A stretch of 64,000 nt of DNA from CANDOC01 sp965261725 (GTDB lineage Bacteria; Pseudomonadota; Gammaproteobacteria; Pseudomonadales; Endozoicomonadaceae): NCBI GenBank assembly GCA_965261725.1, contig CBDHDU010000015.1, forward strand, positions 1 to 64,000, read 5' to 3'. The position numbers were made by a program, and so were the translations under genes. Under the pieces are notes generated by a model. The model was not told the DNA's origin and searched no databases. It saw only the letters and a list, made by a program, of their open reading frames with translations. Below, piece by piece: positions 25,339-35,005 of the stretch (the first letter of the stretch is position 1; the number at the start of each line of letters is the position of its first letter).

Positions 25339-27018
25339 TCAACTCTCCAGAATTACACCACCATCCATGTGAATAACACGATCCATCTTCTCCAGCCCTG
25401 AACGACGATGAGTAATCAATAACAAAGTGCGCCCTTCTGCAGCGCTAAGAATACGGGTCATGACTTTTGCCGCAGTCACGGTATCCAAACCTTCTGTTGG
25501 CTCATCAAGTAACAGTAATGGTGCAGGTTGCAACAGTGCTCTGGCAACACCCAAACGTCGCGCTTCTCCCCCTGAGAGTCTCACACCTCCGGAGCCCAGC
25601 CAGATATCCAGCAATACGTCTGGTGACTGAGCCATATGAGTCAGTTCTAAATCCTGCAACAGTTTGTATAACGTTTCATCAGTCGCATCCGGGTCACCGA
25701 TTTTCAGGTTATCCCGCAGCGTACCTTCAAACACATGAACCTTCTGCGGCACAACCCGCATGCCTTTACGCAGCTGGCACTCGTTGTAGCTTTCCAGCAA
25801 GTTACCATCGAGCCTGATAACACCTCGCTGGGGATCCCAGTCCCGGGTTAACAGTCTGAACAGTGTTGACTTGCCACAACCGGTACGCCCCAGCAGTGCC
25901 ACATGCTCTCCCGGCGCAACGTGCAAAGAAAGCCCTTTCAAAGTATCTTCCAAACCCGCGGGATAGCGGAACCAGATATTATCCAGTGATACATGTCCCT
26001 GCTGAATATCTGGCAGGGAGTGATTCTGGTCAGGAAAAATAATTTTTGAAGGTTCGTCTATCACTTCCCGCAGACGCCTGGCTGAAGTCTGGGTGTGCCC
26101 CAGAAAACGGAAAGCACCCGGTAGCATAAGAAATGCTTCAAAGGTCGCCAGCGTACCCAGCACCATCATCGACATAACCGCACCATCAATCCGGTTGCTC
26201 TGCACAGCAGCACCCGCCATATACATAATTAACAGCACCGTTAAACCCGCCGCCAGCATCAACAGTGACTGCGACAGTGCTGCCATGAATGCCATTCTTC
26301 GCTGGCTGTGAAGCAACAGTTGTTCCTGCTGCTGCAGGTTATCCCGGTAGCGCTGCTCAGCCCCAAAAATAAGGAATTCTGCCTGTCCACCCAGATAATC
26401 AAGCAAACGGGTACGCATTTCGCTCTGCTGCCATGCCATTGCCTGTCCCGGTTTGCGGCTTGTCAGATAAACGACAACAGGAGTCAGAATCAACAGCAGT
26501 GTCAGAATGCTAACAACAAAAACGGCAATATCATCATTAAATGCTGAAAGCAGCAGCCCTAAAGCAACGGTCCCTAATAATGCTACCAACAGCGGAGACA
26601 GCAGCCGCAGGTATAATTGATCCAGCGCATCAATATCGGCAACCAGCCGGTTCAGTAGTTCACCCTGCCGCCAGCGTGATAATTCACCGGCAGAGTAAGG
26701 CAGAAGTCGTTCATAGAACCAGCTACGCAGCCAGGCTAGCAGACGAAAGGTTGCATCATGGCTCACCAGACGGTCAGCATAGCGTCCTGCAGTTCTGACA
26801 ATGGAAAAACCACGAACACCGGCACCCGGTGTAAAAAAGTTAAAGCTGCGTGCCACTTCGGCACTTAGCCCTGCCAGTGCCGTCGCAGTAATAAACCAGC
26901 CGGACAGCGCAAGTAACGATACGCTGGCTGCCAGTGTAATAAAAGCCAGCAGCATGCCCAGCGATAACCGCCCGGCCTGATGACGATAAAGTTTAAGGAA
27001 CGGCCATAAATCGCTCAT
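25339..27018 (-). CDS. cydC: ABC transporter CydC (heterodimeric thiol exporter subunit)
   Basis: A 559-residue exporter half with six membrane helices in the first ~300 residues and an ABC domain: Walker A LLGRTGCGKSTLF, signature LSGGEARRLGVARAL, Walker B LLLLDEPTEGLD and H-loop LLITHRR. With CydD it exports glutathione/cysteine to the periplasm and is needed for cytochrome bd assembly. The ATG at 27018 (MSDLWPFLKLY) overlaps the cydD stop as ATGA; the in-frame start at 27036 lies inside cydD. Confidence 0.92.
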   Translation of the reverse strand: MSDLWPFLKLYRHQAGRLSLGMLLAFITLAASVSLLALSGWFITATALAGLSAEVARSFNFFTPGAGVRGFSIVRTAGRYADRLVSHDATFRLLAWLRSWFYERLLPYSAGELSRWRQGELLNRLVADIDALDQLYLRLLSPLLVALLGTVALGLLLSAFNDDIAVFVVSILTLLLILTPVVVYLTSRKPGQAMAWQQSEMRTRLLDYLGGQAEFLIFGAEQRYRDNLQQQEQLLLHSQRRMAFMAALSQSLLMLAAGLTVLLIMYMAGAAVQSNRIDGAVMSMMVLGTLATFEAFLMLPGAFRFLGHTQTSARRLREVIDEPSKIIFPDQNHSLPDIQQGHVSLDNIWFRYPAGLEDTLKGLSLHVAPGEHVALLGRTGCGKSTLFRLLTRDWDPQRGVIRLDGNLLESYNECQLRKGMRVVPQKVHVFEGTLRDNLKIGDPDATDETLYKLLQDLELTHMAQSPDVLLDIWLGSGGVRLSGGEARRLGVARALLQPAPLLLLDEPTEGLDTVTAAKVMTRILSAAEGRTLLLITHRRSGLEKMDRVIHMDGGVILES

Positions 27019-28823
27019 GCCTGCTCCCTCTGCCATTCGTCCTGTAAGCGTTTAAAGACGATGCTATTTTCCTTCAGGGCTGCGGCTGTGCCTTGCTCGA
27101 CAATCTGCCCGCGCTCCATCACCAGAATATTATCCATCTCATCCAGCAGATCAAACCGGTGAGTAACCACCAGCACCGAACTTTCATGGGTGAGCTGACG
27201 CATTGCGCTATGCACTTTCTGCTCACTGAACTGATCAAGGCTCGCCGTCGGCTCATCCATCAGAAACAGCCCGGCAGGCGCTTCGTTCGGAGCGTGAATC
27301 ATAGCTCTGGCTAAAGCGATACGCTGCGCCTGCCCCACGGATAAACTACTGCCCTGCTCCTGCAACAGGGTATGAATGCGTTCCGGTAACCGGTCGACAA
27401 ATTCCCATGCTTCGGACCACTCAAGTGCTGCCTGAACGGTATTATCATCCATGTCAGGACGACCCAGCGTTACGTTTTCTTTTACCGTGCCATGGATCAG
27501 TAAAGGGTTCTGTCCGATCCAGGCAATGCCTTTCCGCCAGCTGTCCGGGTTTACTGCCGATACATCCCGGCTATCCAGCTGAAGTGAACCCGTAAACTCA
27601 TGGAACCCGAGCAAAGTCTCAACCAGTGTCGTTTTGCCTGCACCACTGGCACCCACAACAGCGACTTTCTGACCGGGTTCTATTTCAAAGTTAATATTAT
27701 TAAGTAACGTCACGCCGGTAGTCGCACTGACGACAGAAAGCGCTTCAGCTACAACGTGACGAGGCCCTTTCCAACAAACCGGCGCGGTTTCCTGCTGAAC
27801 AGAATGTTCTGAAATACCTGTCGTGGCTTCAGAAAGCTCCAATACTTCAAGAATTGCATCACCGGCACCAATTGCTTCCGCTCTGGCATGATAGTAAGAA
27901 CCAAGATCACGCAGAGGCTGATAAAACTCCGGAGCCAGCAACAACAGAAACAAACCGGAAAAGAGCGTTAATCCTTCGGGACCAATACCAAAACCAAGAT
28001 GACCAAGATAACTCAGCCCGAGATATACGGCAGTCAGGGCAATCGAGAGTGCAGTAAAGAATTCCAGCACTGCCGACGACAAAAATGCCAGCCGCAGCAC
28101 TTTCATGGTATGTACCCGGAAATTATCTGCCGCCTGACTAACTGCAACACCTTCGGCCTTTTCCTGACCAAACAGTTTCAGGGTTCCCAACCCCTGTAAC
28201 CGGTCAAGGAAGTGTCCTCCCATGCGGGCCAGTGCGTTGAAATTTTTTTGACTGGCTTGCGCCGCTTTACGTCCCACCAGAATCATAAACACCGGCACCA
28301 GCGGTGCAGTCAGTGCAAAGACCATTGCAACAACCCAGTTCTGACTTAGGGCAGCCAGAAAGATAAAAACCGGGATAAACACCGCAATCTTCATTTGCGG
28401 TTGATAATGCGCATAAAAATCGTGCAGCTTTTCAACCTGCTCCAGTACGGTTGTGGTCCAGCCACCTGCCGTACGCTGACGCAGACCGACAGGACCCATT
28501 TCCCGGAACCGGCTTAATAACTGATCCCTGATGGCAACACGAATTGCAGCCCCGGCCTTAAATGCCCAGATGTCACGACAGAAAATCAACACGGCGCGGA
28601 CTACTACCAGCCCACCAAAAGCCAGCAAAGGTTCCCCCAGCTTCTCGACCGAAACGCCTTCCATAACAACCTGATGGATAATATGTGCCATCAGGAAGGC
28701 CTGCCCCATAATCACCAGCCCGGTCAATATTCCGGCGACAACAACGGCTTTTGGCCATATTCCGGCATATATAACCAGCCCTGACAGCCAGCGATAGACT
28801 GCGCGTTCACGTTCACTGGTCAT
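27015..28823 (-). CDS. cydD: ABC transporter CydD
   Basis: A 602-residue exporter half: membrane domain with RFREMGPVGLRQRTAGGW in the N-terminal half, and an ABC domain with Walker A VVGASGAGKTTLVETLLG, signature LSVGQAQRIALARAM, Walker B GLFLMDEPTASLD and VLVVTHR. Partner of CydC, translated first in the pair. No cytochrome bd genes lie next to it in this window. Confidence 0.92.
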   Translation of the reverse strand: MTSERERAVYRWLSGLVIYAGIWPKAVVVAGILTGLVIMGQAFLMAHIIHQVVMEGVSVEKLGEPLLAFGGLVVVRAVLIFCRDIWAFKAGAAIRVAIRDQLLSRFREMGPVGLRQRTAGGWTTTVLEQVEKLHDFYAHYQPQMKIAVFIPVFIFLAALSQNWVVAMVFALTAPLVPVFMILVGRKAAQASQKNFNALARMGGHFLDRLQGLGTLKLFGQEKAEGVAVSQAADNFRVHTMKVLRLAFLSSAVLEFFTALSIALTAVYLGLSYLGHLGFGIGPEGLTLFSGLFLLLLAPEFYQPLRDLGSYYHARAEAIGAGDAILEVLELSEATTGISEHSVQQETAPVCWKGPRHVVAEALSVVSATTGVTLLNNINFEIEPGQKVAVVGASGAGKTTLVETLLGFHEFTGSLQLDSRDVSAVNPDSWRKGIAWIGQNPLLIHGTVKENVTLGRPDMDDNTVQAALEWSEAWEFVDRLPERIHTLLQEQGSSLSVGQAQRIALARAMIHAPNEAPAGLFLMDEPTASLDQFSEQKVHSAMRQLTHESSVLVVTHRFDLLDEMDNILVMERGQIVEQGTAAALKENSIVFKRLQDEWQREQA

Positions 28824-28961
28824 CTGAGGCTGGGCTCTTCTCTAACTGCTAAATTCTTTTTACCGGCTTGTTTCACCGTACATCTCTCCTGTATCCATCG
28901 GGATGGACGCATTATAATGCCGCCCCTTTAATATCCACCCATCTTTACATGGCGACTTTGT

Positions 28962-29696
28962 ATGCTGGACAACATTCGTGTCATCCTGATCAATACCTAT
29001 CATCCCGGCAATATCGGTTCAGCAGCCCGTGCCATGAAAACCATGGGGCTGAAGAACCTGTGGCTGGTTCAGCCACAAAAGTTTCCCGATCTGGACGCAA
29101 CATCAATGGCTGCCGGTGCCACTGATGTACTTGAACAGGCTCATATCGTTGAGACACTGGACGAAGCGATTGCAGACTGCTCACTCGTGATTGGCACCAG
29201 CGCTAGAGACCGCCGCTTCCCCTGGCCACAACTGACCGCCCGCGAATGTGGCGCTCAAGCTGTGAAAGAAGCCGATAACAGTCAGGTTGCTCTGGTGTTT
29301 GGCCGTGAAACCATGGGCTTACATAATGACGAATTACGTAAATGTAATGTCCATGTCAGTATTCCAGCCAACCCGGAATACCCGGTTTTGAATATGGCTG
29401 CGGCTGTCCAGACACTGTGTTATGAAATTTACCAAAGCAGCCTTGAGCAACAAACCAGCCAGTTCAGCGAGGAAGAAAAAGCTGAACCCTACCCAAACAC
29501 CCGGGAGATGGAGCGGTTTTATACCCACCTCGAACAGGCTCTGCATGATATAGGTTTTATTGTTCCCCAGCACCCCGGCGTTATCATGACCCGCTTGCGC
29601 CGCTTCTTTAATCGCTCCCGCCCGGAGCAGAAAGAAATCAGGATTCTCAGGGGAATTCTGACTTCAGCTCAGAAGTCTGCCGGTAAAACGCCATAA
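28962..29696 (+). CDS. trmJ: tRNA (cytidine(32)/uridine(32)-2'-O)-methyltransferase TrmJ
   Basis: This 244-residue SpoU-family methyltransferase starts MLDNIRVILINTYHPGNIGS, with N-terminal motif 1 GNIGSAARAMKTMG, motif 2 LVFGRETMGLHNDEL and motif 3 IPANPEYPVLNMAAAVQTLC that form the trefoil-knot SAM site. The C-terminal ~80 residues match the TrmJ extension. Divergent from cydDC. Confidence 0.93.
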   Translation: MLDNIRVILINTYHPGNIGSAARAMKTMGLKNLWLVQPQKFPDLDATSMAAGATDVLEQAHIVETLDEAIADCSLVIGTSARDRRFPWPQLTARECGAQAVKEADNSQVALVFGRETMGLHNDELRKCNVHVSIPANPEYPVLNMAAAVQTLCYEIYQSSLEQQTSQFSEEEKAEPYPNTREMERFYTHLEQALHDIGFIVPQHPGVIMTRLRRFFNRSRPEQKEIRILRGILTSAQKSAGKTP

Positions 29697-29708
29697 CCCA
29701 AAAAAGCG

Positions 29709-29742
29709 ATACCGTATTCATCTTTAGAGATGAATACGGTAT
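29709..29742. terminator. Bidirectional terminator between trmJ and XRE gene
   Basis: A perfect 15-bp inverted repeat (ATACCGTATTCATCT / AGATGAATACGGTAT) with loop TTAG lies between two convergent genes. The flank on the minus-strand side is a TTTTTT tract (AAAAAA at 29700-29705 on plus). Confidence 0.75.
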
Positions 29743-29763
29743 TAAGTTCAAACAATAGGCAGT

Positions 29764-30759
29764 TTAGTCCTGCAGCAGATATCCCAGATCCCGCTCTTGC
29801 CGCAATGCCTGTACTGTCGCCGAGAAAGTCAGAAAAGAAATCTCACGCCCCTGATATCGCACACCGTGATCTTTCACTTCATGACCGGCTCTGACCGGGT
29901 TAAAGTGCAGGGTTTTGAAGAGTCGGGCGCCATCGCTGGTAAACGCTGTGGCACCAATTTCCCGAAAAAGATCGCCGTTTCTTGGTAGTGTGCGAACCAG
30001 TCCCAAAATCTGATGTGCGGCAACCAGCCGACTACTGCTGTACCCGGAAAACAGATAGAAACTGAAACGCTCCCCGGTGGCAGCCAGATGTTTTGTTTCC
30101 AGATCGGTTTCTTTCATCCGGTCATTGATCAGGTCATCAAAGATCTCGGGCTTCAGGTTAAAACCCACCATATGCCCGGAATAATGACCATAGCGGGTAC
30201 AGACTTTCGCATAGCCTTTACCGGCGGCAAGCAGTTCAAGAAATTGTGTTCTTCCCATTACCCGTTCGGGGCAATAGTGAATAGATTGCTGATATTCGAG
30301 AATCAGGTGTGTAAACGCATCCTCACTGTCATGACCGTATACAGACTCAATATTATACTTAGCGTCTTTGAGTTCAGGAAAGGAACCGACTTTCGCACCA
30401 ATACGCGGGGAAGATACAAAATGACGAACAATATAACTCAGGCTATCTGAACGTGGTCCACTGCGACGGCGAGAGCCATGAAAAGGAAGCAGGCTGTCAG
30501 GGTTATCACCAAAAAAACCAATAACATGCCGTTGTCGTTCAAGTGTCGGCTCAGTCATTGAGCGTTCCCAGCGGCTGATCGTCACCGCATCAATACCGGA
30601 AAGCACTCTGGAGCAGGCACTGAGACTTTGTGCCAGCATGTCCTGAGTCAACCGTCGTTCCTTGCGTTTATGCTTAAGGTACTTGGCAAATGTTTCCGGT
30701 GTTAATACATCATTTCGGGATAAGGCATGTTCCTGCACGGCTGCTGTCGCTCCTGCCAC
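29764..30759 (-). CDS. XRE-family transcriptional regulator with C-terminal domain
   Basis: A 331-residue protein. Residues ~20-85 form an XRE helix-turn-helix (FAKYLKHKRKERRLTQDMLA, then DAVTISRWERSMTEPTLERQ). The remaining ~240 residues form a distinct sensory or enzymatic domain ending in TSDGARLFKTLHFNPV, which recalls the last helix of GNAT acyltransferases; this is only a suggestion. Target genes unknown. A near-palindrome at 30953-30977, about 200 bp upstream, could be its operator. Confidence 0.8.
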   Translation of the reverse strand: MAGATAAVQEHALSRNDVLTPETFAKYLKHKRKERRLTQDMLAQSLSACSRVLSGIDAVTISRWERSMTEPTLERQRHVIGFFGDNPDSLLPFHGSRRRSGPRSDSLSYIVRHFVSSPRIGAKVGSFPELKDAKYNIESVYGHDSEDAFTHLILEYQQSIHYCPERVMGRTQFLELLAAGKGYAKVCTRYGHYSGHMVGFNLKPEIFDDLINDRMKETDLETKHLAATGERFSFYLFSGYSSSRLVAAHQILGLVRTLPRNGDLFREIGATAFTSDGARLFKTLHFNPVRAGHEVKDHGVRYQGREISFLTFSATVQALRQERDLGYLLQD

Positions 30760-30952
30760 CTAATACCCGGTCTGGCGACCAAACCGGGCAGACCTTTTCA
30801 GGTCAACCAGAATATAAACCGTAATATTCCGATTAAAATTCCAGACCAATCATCATCACAGCAGGGATATAATTAGCCTGACTGCGACTCTCACATAGAG
30901 TGCCGACGCTGAGCCACAACATCCATTAGAGCTTTTACGTATTTTCTTATAG

Positions 30953-30977
30953 CTAATCGTAAATGATTTACAATTAG
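30953..30977. promoter_or_regulatory. Near-perfect dyad in the 30760-31074 intergenic region
   Basis: CTAATCGTAAAT-G-ATTTACAATTAG is a 25-bp dyad with 11 of 12 pairs matching. It lies in a 315-bp AT-rich stretch without genes between the XRE regulator (start 30759) and the end of gmhA (31075). There is no T-run, so an operator is likelier than a terminator. The rest of the stretch shows only a weak stem around 31037-31058 that could terminate gmhA. Confidence 0.4.
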
Positions 30978-31074
30978 TCAAAGACAGGGGGGATTCTTTT
31001 TAATAGAGTAAAATAGCCTCAAATAATATTGATAGTAGAGGGAGATTTTATGTATCCCCCTCTTACCTGAGCAA

Positions 31075-31659
31075 TCAGGCCATTTCCTGCTCAATCAGCT
31101 GAATCAGAATATGAATCACCTTGATGTGTACTTCCTGAATCCGGTCAGCATAACCAAAGTGCGGTACCCGAATTTCAACATCCGCCTGCCCTGCCATTTT
31201 GCCACCATCCTTACCGGACAACAGGATAACCTTCATACCCTTGCCGCGAGCAGCTTCAACAGCCTTAATGATGTTTCCGGAGTTGCCACTGGTGCTAATG
31301 CCAAACAGCACATCACCTTGCTGACCTAAGCCTTCGATATAGCGGGAAAAAACAAAATCATAACCATAGTCGTTAGATACACACGACAGATGGCTCGGAT
31401 CAGAAATAGCAATTGCCGGATATGCCGGACGGTTATCACGATAGCGTCCGGTCAGTTCCTCAGCAAAATGCATGGCATCACAGTGAGAGCCGCCGTTGCC
31501 GCAGGATATAGCCTTGCCACCCTGTTTGAAGCTGCCGGATATCAGCAACGCCGCATTGGCAATCGCTTCAAGATTGCTGTCATCCTCAAGAAAACGGGTA
31601 ACGACTTCAGCCGCTTCAGTTAATTCTTTCCTGGCCTGCGCCATCATTGCTTGTGTCAT
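31075..31659 (-). CDS. gmhA: Sedoheptulose 7-phosphate isomerase
   Basis: The 194-residue SIS-domain enzyme matches GmhA closely: GKAISCGNGGSHCDAMHFAE, ELTGRYRDNRPAYPAIAISD, FGISTSGNSGNIIKAVEAAR, and the C-terminal HFGYADRIQEVHIKVIHILI with its zinc-site His. It makes D-glycero-D-manno-heptose 7-phosphate for the LPS inner core. The ATG at 31659, with AAAAGGA upstream, is chosen over a GTG two codons earlier. Confidence 0.94.
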   Translation of the reverse strand: MTQAMMAQARKELTEAAEVVTRFLEDDSNLEAIANAALLISGSFKQGGKAISCGNGGSHCDAMHFAEELTGRYRDNRPAYPAIAISDPSHLSCVSNDYGYDFVFSRYIEGLGQQGDVLFGISTSGNSGNIIKAVEAARGKGMKVILLSGKDGGKMAGQADVEIRVPHFGYADRIQEVHIKVIHILIQLIEQEMA

Positions 31660-31707
31660 TAACACAGATCCTTTTCCGCCATAATACAGAGGGTAATTTA
31701 TGGCCGG

Positions 31708-32496
31708 TTACTCTTGCGCCTTGGCTTGCAGCCAAAGGGCTTCCATTTCGTCCAGCGAGGATTCGGAGGGAGAACGCCCCGCTGATGCTAAAGATTGTTC
31801 AATTGATGAAAAGCGGCGCTTGAATTTATCACCTGCCCGCAACAGCGCCTGTTCGGCATCAAGCCCGTGATGTCGTGCCAGATTCACAACGGCAAACAAC
31901 AAATCCCCCAGCTCGTCTTCCTGCCGGTTCCGGTTGCCATCGGTGATTTCGCGCAGTTCAGCAATTTCCTCTTCCACTTTATCGTAGACAGGTGCCAGAT
32001 CCGGCCAGTCAAAACCAACCTGCGCTGCCTTTTCCTGTATTTTCTGCGCCTGTTTAAGTGCAGGTAGTGTTGAGGTTATACCATCCAGAGCACTGCTTCC
32101 TGCTTCTGGTACGCTGCTTTTTTCCTGTTGTTTAATTGCCTGCCACTGCTGCTCAATCTGTTCTTTATTCAGTTCAGCATCACTGTCACCGAATATATGA
32201 GGATTACGCCGTTCCATCTTGGTGACAATGGCCGCAATCACATCATTCAGATCAAACAGCTTTTGCTCTTCCGCGATACGGGCATGAAAAACAATCTGCA
32301 GTAACAAATCGCCCAATTCATCACATAAGAGTGCCGGTTGCCTCGCCCGGATTGCAGCCAGCACTTCATAGGCTTCTTCCAGCGTAAAGGGTGCAATGGT
32401 TTCAAATGTCTGCTCCCGCGACCAGGCACAACCATTCTTATCTCGGAGTTGGGCCAGAATGGTTTGTAGCCGGCTCAGCGAGACGTGATCAGTCAC
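31708..32496 (-). CDS. mazG: Nucleoside triphosphate pyrophosphohydrolase MazG
   Basis: A 262-residue tandem MazG protein with two EExxE...ExxD sites: FTLEEAYEVLAAIRARQP / CDELGDLLLQIVFHARIAEE and KVEEEIAELREI / EDELGDLLFAVVNLARHHGL. It removes house-cleaning NTPs. It starts with GTG overlapping the relA stop by four bases (GTGA), so it is co-translated with relA, as in many gammaproteobacteria. Confidence 0.93.
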   Translation of the reverse strand: MTDHVSLSRLQTILAQLRDKNGCAWSREQTFETIAPFTLEEAYEVLAAIRARQPALLCDELGDLLLQIVFHARIAEEQKLFDLNDVIAAIVTKMERRNPHIFGDSDAELNKEQIEQQWQAIKQQEKSSVPEAGSSALDGITSTLPALKQAQKIQEKAAQVGFDWPDLAPVYDKVEEEIAELREITDGNRNRQEDELGDLLFAVVNLARHHGLDAEQALLRAGDKFKRRFSSIEQSLASAGRSPSESSLDEMEALWLQAKAQE

Positions 32497-34748
32497 TCTT
32501 CCTGCACCTCTGTTTTCCGGTAGCGCACCGCATCAATTACATTGGGTAGCTGCATTATTTTTGCCAGCACCCGCCCCAGCAAGGTCAGGTCGGTTACCGC
32601 GATAGTCAGCACCATATTGGCCAGATTAGCTTCTTTACTGGTGCGCGTGGATAATGACAGCACATTGATCTTTTCGTTCGCCAGCAACAGGGTTATATCC
32701 CGCAGCAGACCGGGGCGGTCATAAGCCTGAATCAGCACTTCTACCGGATAGGTTTCCGCCAGATCATGCCCCCAACTGACCTCTATCATTCGGTGTGCTT
32801 CCTGCTCCTGCAATTGCAGTGCATTGGCACAGTCCTGACGATGTATTGTGACCCCCCGCCCCATGGTGATGTAACCGACAATCGGATCACCCGGTAACGG
32901 ATGACAGCATTTCGCCATCTGCGTCATCAGGTTACCCACACCATAGATGGATATATCACCTTCAGGACGCAGTTCCGCACGTTGGCGGAAACGGGGAATT
33001 TCTTCTGTTTTCTGCTCAGGCTCAAGCAATCGCTGGGCGGTATTAATCACATGCGCAGTACGCAAGTCACCCGCACCCACTGCCGCAAACATATCACCGG
33101 GATCTTTATAGTTAACCTGAACAGCCAACTCATCCAGATTAACATCTGTCAGTGCCAGCCGTTTCAGCTCTTCTTCAATCATCCGGCGGCCATTCGCCTC
33201 GTTGAAGTCATGATCCTGCTTTTTAAACCAGTTGGTGATCTTCGCCCGGGCGCGGGATGTAGTGACATAACCCAGATTGGGATTCATCCAGTCCCGGCTA
33301 GGCATCGCATTGGATGCAGTCAGAATTTCAACCTGTGCACCGGTTTTCAGTGTGTGGTTCAGCGGAACAATACGGCCATTGACTTTTGCTCCCCGACACT
33401 TGCGTCCGACTTCAGAGTGAATCCGGAACGCAAAATCAATCGGTGTTGCCCCGGTGGGCAAATCGACGACATGACCATCTTTGGTAAAGACATAAATCCG
33501 GTCCGGTTCAACATCGGCACGCCACTGATCTGGCAGTCCATCCAGATCGCCCAGCTCTTCATGCCATTCCATAACCTGCCGCAGCCAGGCAATTTTTTCT
33601 TCGTAGCTGTCGCTTTTGCTGTTAACGTCAGTGCCCTTGTATTTCCAGTGAGCACAAACGCCCAGTTCCGCTTCCTCATGCATCGCATGGGTACGAATCT
33701 GAACTTCGACAGTTTTACCTTCCGGCCCTAACACGGCCGTATGCAATGAGCGATAACCGTTTTCCTTAGGTGTAGCAATATAGTCATCAAATTCTTTCGG
33801 AATATGACTCCAGAGTGAGTGCACAATACCCAGCGAGGCATAACAGTCACGGATTTCCGGTACCAGAATTCTCACCGCACGAATGTCATAGAGTTCGCGG
33901 AATTCCAGCCCTTTACGGCGCATTTTCCGCCAGATGCTGTAGATATGTTTGGCTCGCCCGGTCACATCCGCCTTGATCCCGGCGCCTCCCAGCGAATCCT
34001 CCAGGCTGGCAACCACATCATTAATGTACTGTTCACGGTCGAGGCGCTTTTCATCCAGCAGGCGGGCAATCTTTTTATAATCCTGCGGTTTCAGATAACG
34101 GAACGATAAATCTTCCAGCTCCCACTTGATATAACCAATACCCAAGCGGTGAGCCAGCGGCGCATAAATCTCAAAGACTTCACGGGCAACGCGGCGACGT
34201 TTTTCCTTATCAACATTTTTGACTGCACGGATCGCACAGGTACGTTCTGACAGTTTGATCAGGGCAACACGGACATCGTCAATAATCGACACCAGCATTT
34301 TTCGGACTTTGTCCAGCTGATCCTGACGCTGATCCAATACCTGAGTACGCCCCCCTGTATTACCACTGATAACTGCCATACCCTGTACATCAGTAATCAG
34401 CTTGGCAACGGGTTTACCAAAATGCTGGCTGACCTTTTCCAGATCCAGCTTGTGTTCTCTGACTGCCCGGTAAAGAATAGCGGCTACAAGACTATCCTGA
34501 TCAAGCCTCAGCTCTGCCAGAATGCCGGCCATTTCCAGCCCGACATGAAAACAGTCAAAACCCGACTCTTTCCCCCAGGTATCTGTACCTACACCTTCAT
34601 GATGGCGGACATCCTGACTCCACTCACAAGCGTCACGCACCAGATCACGATCACGCAGGGTGACCTGCTCAGACAAGCGGTCAAGCCAAGCGTCAATATT
34701 TATGCTGCCATCGGTATGAACTGGCTGATCTTCTCTTACCTTGACCAT
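32493..34748 (-). CDS. relA: GTP pyrophosphokinase RelA
   Basis: A 751-residue long RSH protein. The HD hydrolase region has lost its His-Asp pair (AAILYRAVREH), as in monofunctional RelA; the synthetase region has RVAREVFEIYAPLAHRLGIG, KHIYSIWRKMRRKGLEFREL and NGYRSLHTAV. TGS (VVDLPTGATPIDFAFRIHSE), zinc-finger-like CCHPLPGDPIVGYI and ACT domains follow. It makes (p)ppGpp on starved ribosomes. First gene of relA-mazG. Confidence 0.95.
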   Translation of the reverse strand: MVKVREDQPVHTDGSINIDAWLDRLSEQVTLRDRDLVRDACEWSQDVRHHEGVGTDTWGKESGFDCFHVGLEMAGILAELRLDQDSLVAAILYRAVREHKLDLEKVSQHFGKPVAKLITDVQGMAVISGNTGGRTQVLDQRQDQLDKVRKMLVSIIDDVRVALIKLSERTCAIRAVKNVDKEKRRRVAREVFEIYAPLAHRLGIGYIKWELEDLSFRYLKPQDYKKIARLLDEKRLDREQYINDVVASLEDSLGGAGIKADVTGRAKHIYSIWRKMRRKGLEFRELYDIRAVRILVPEIRDCYASLGIVHSLWSHIPKEFDDYIATPKENGYRSLHTAVLGPEGKTVEVQIRTHAMHEEAELGVCAHWKYKGTDVNSKSDSYEEKIAWLRQVMEWHEELGDLDGLPDQWRADVEPDRIYVFTKDGHVVDLPTGATPIDFAFRIHSEVGRKCRGAKVNGRIVPLNHTLKTGAQVEILTASNAMPSRDWMNPNLGYVTTSRARAKITNWFKKQDHDFNEANGRRMIEEELKRLALTDVNLDELAVQVNYKDPGDMFAAVGAGDLRTAHVINTAQRLLEPEQKTEEIPRFRQRAELRPEGDISIYGVGNLMTQMAKCCHPLPGDPIVGYITMGRGVTIHRQDCANALQLQEQEAHRMIEVSWGHDLAETYPVEVLIQAYDRPGLLRDITLLLANEKINVLSLSTRTSKEANLANMVLTIAVTDLTLLGRVLAKIMQLPNVIDAVRYRKTEVQEE

Positions 34749-35005
34749 CTAACACTTTCCATCACACACACCGTGTTACATCAGCCCTGCGATCAAAACA
34801 GGCTGTATACCGGTATGCTCATTAGATTACCCCGCCTTCGCCGGACGGGTTTCGTTATTGCTGCTTTCATTACAGGTGTATTGCTTCTGTCATGCACGCT
34901 GACAGAAGCCTGCCTTGCTTATACTCACCGAGCGATACTCAGTAGCCATCTTCTCATTTTCGATAACAGATTAAAAAGGCTCGAAAGCCATAAAAAACGG
35001 ACACA

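Noticed and set aside
32901..33731. 276-codon plus-strand frame opposite relA
   Set aside because: It lies wholly antisense to a strongly conserved gene, has no recognisable domain and shows codon patterns of a shadow frame.
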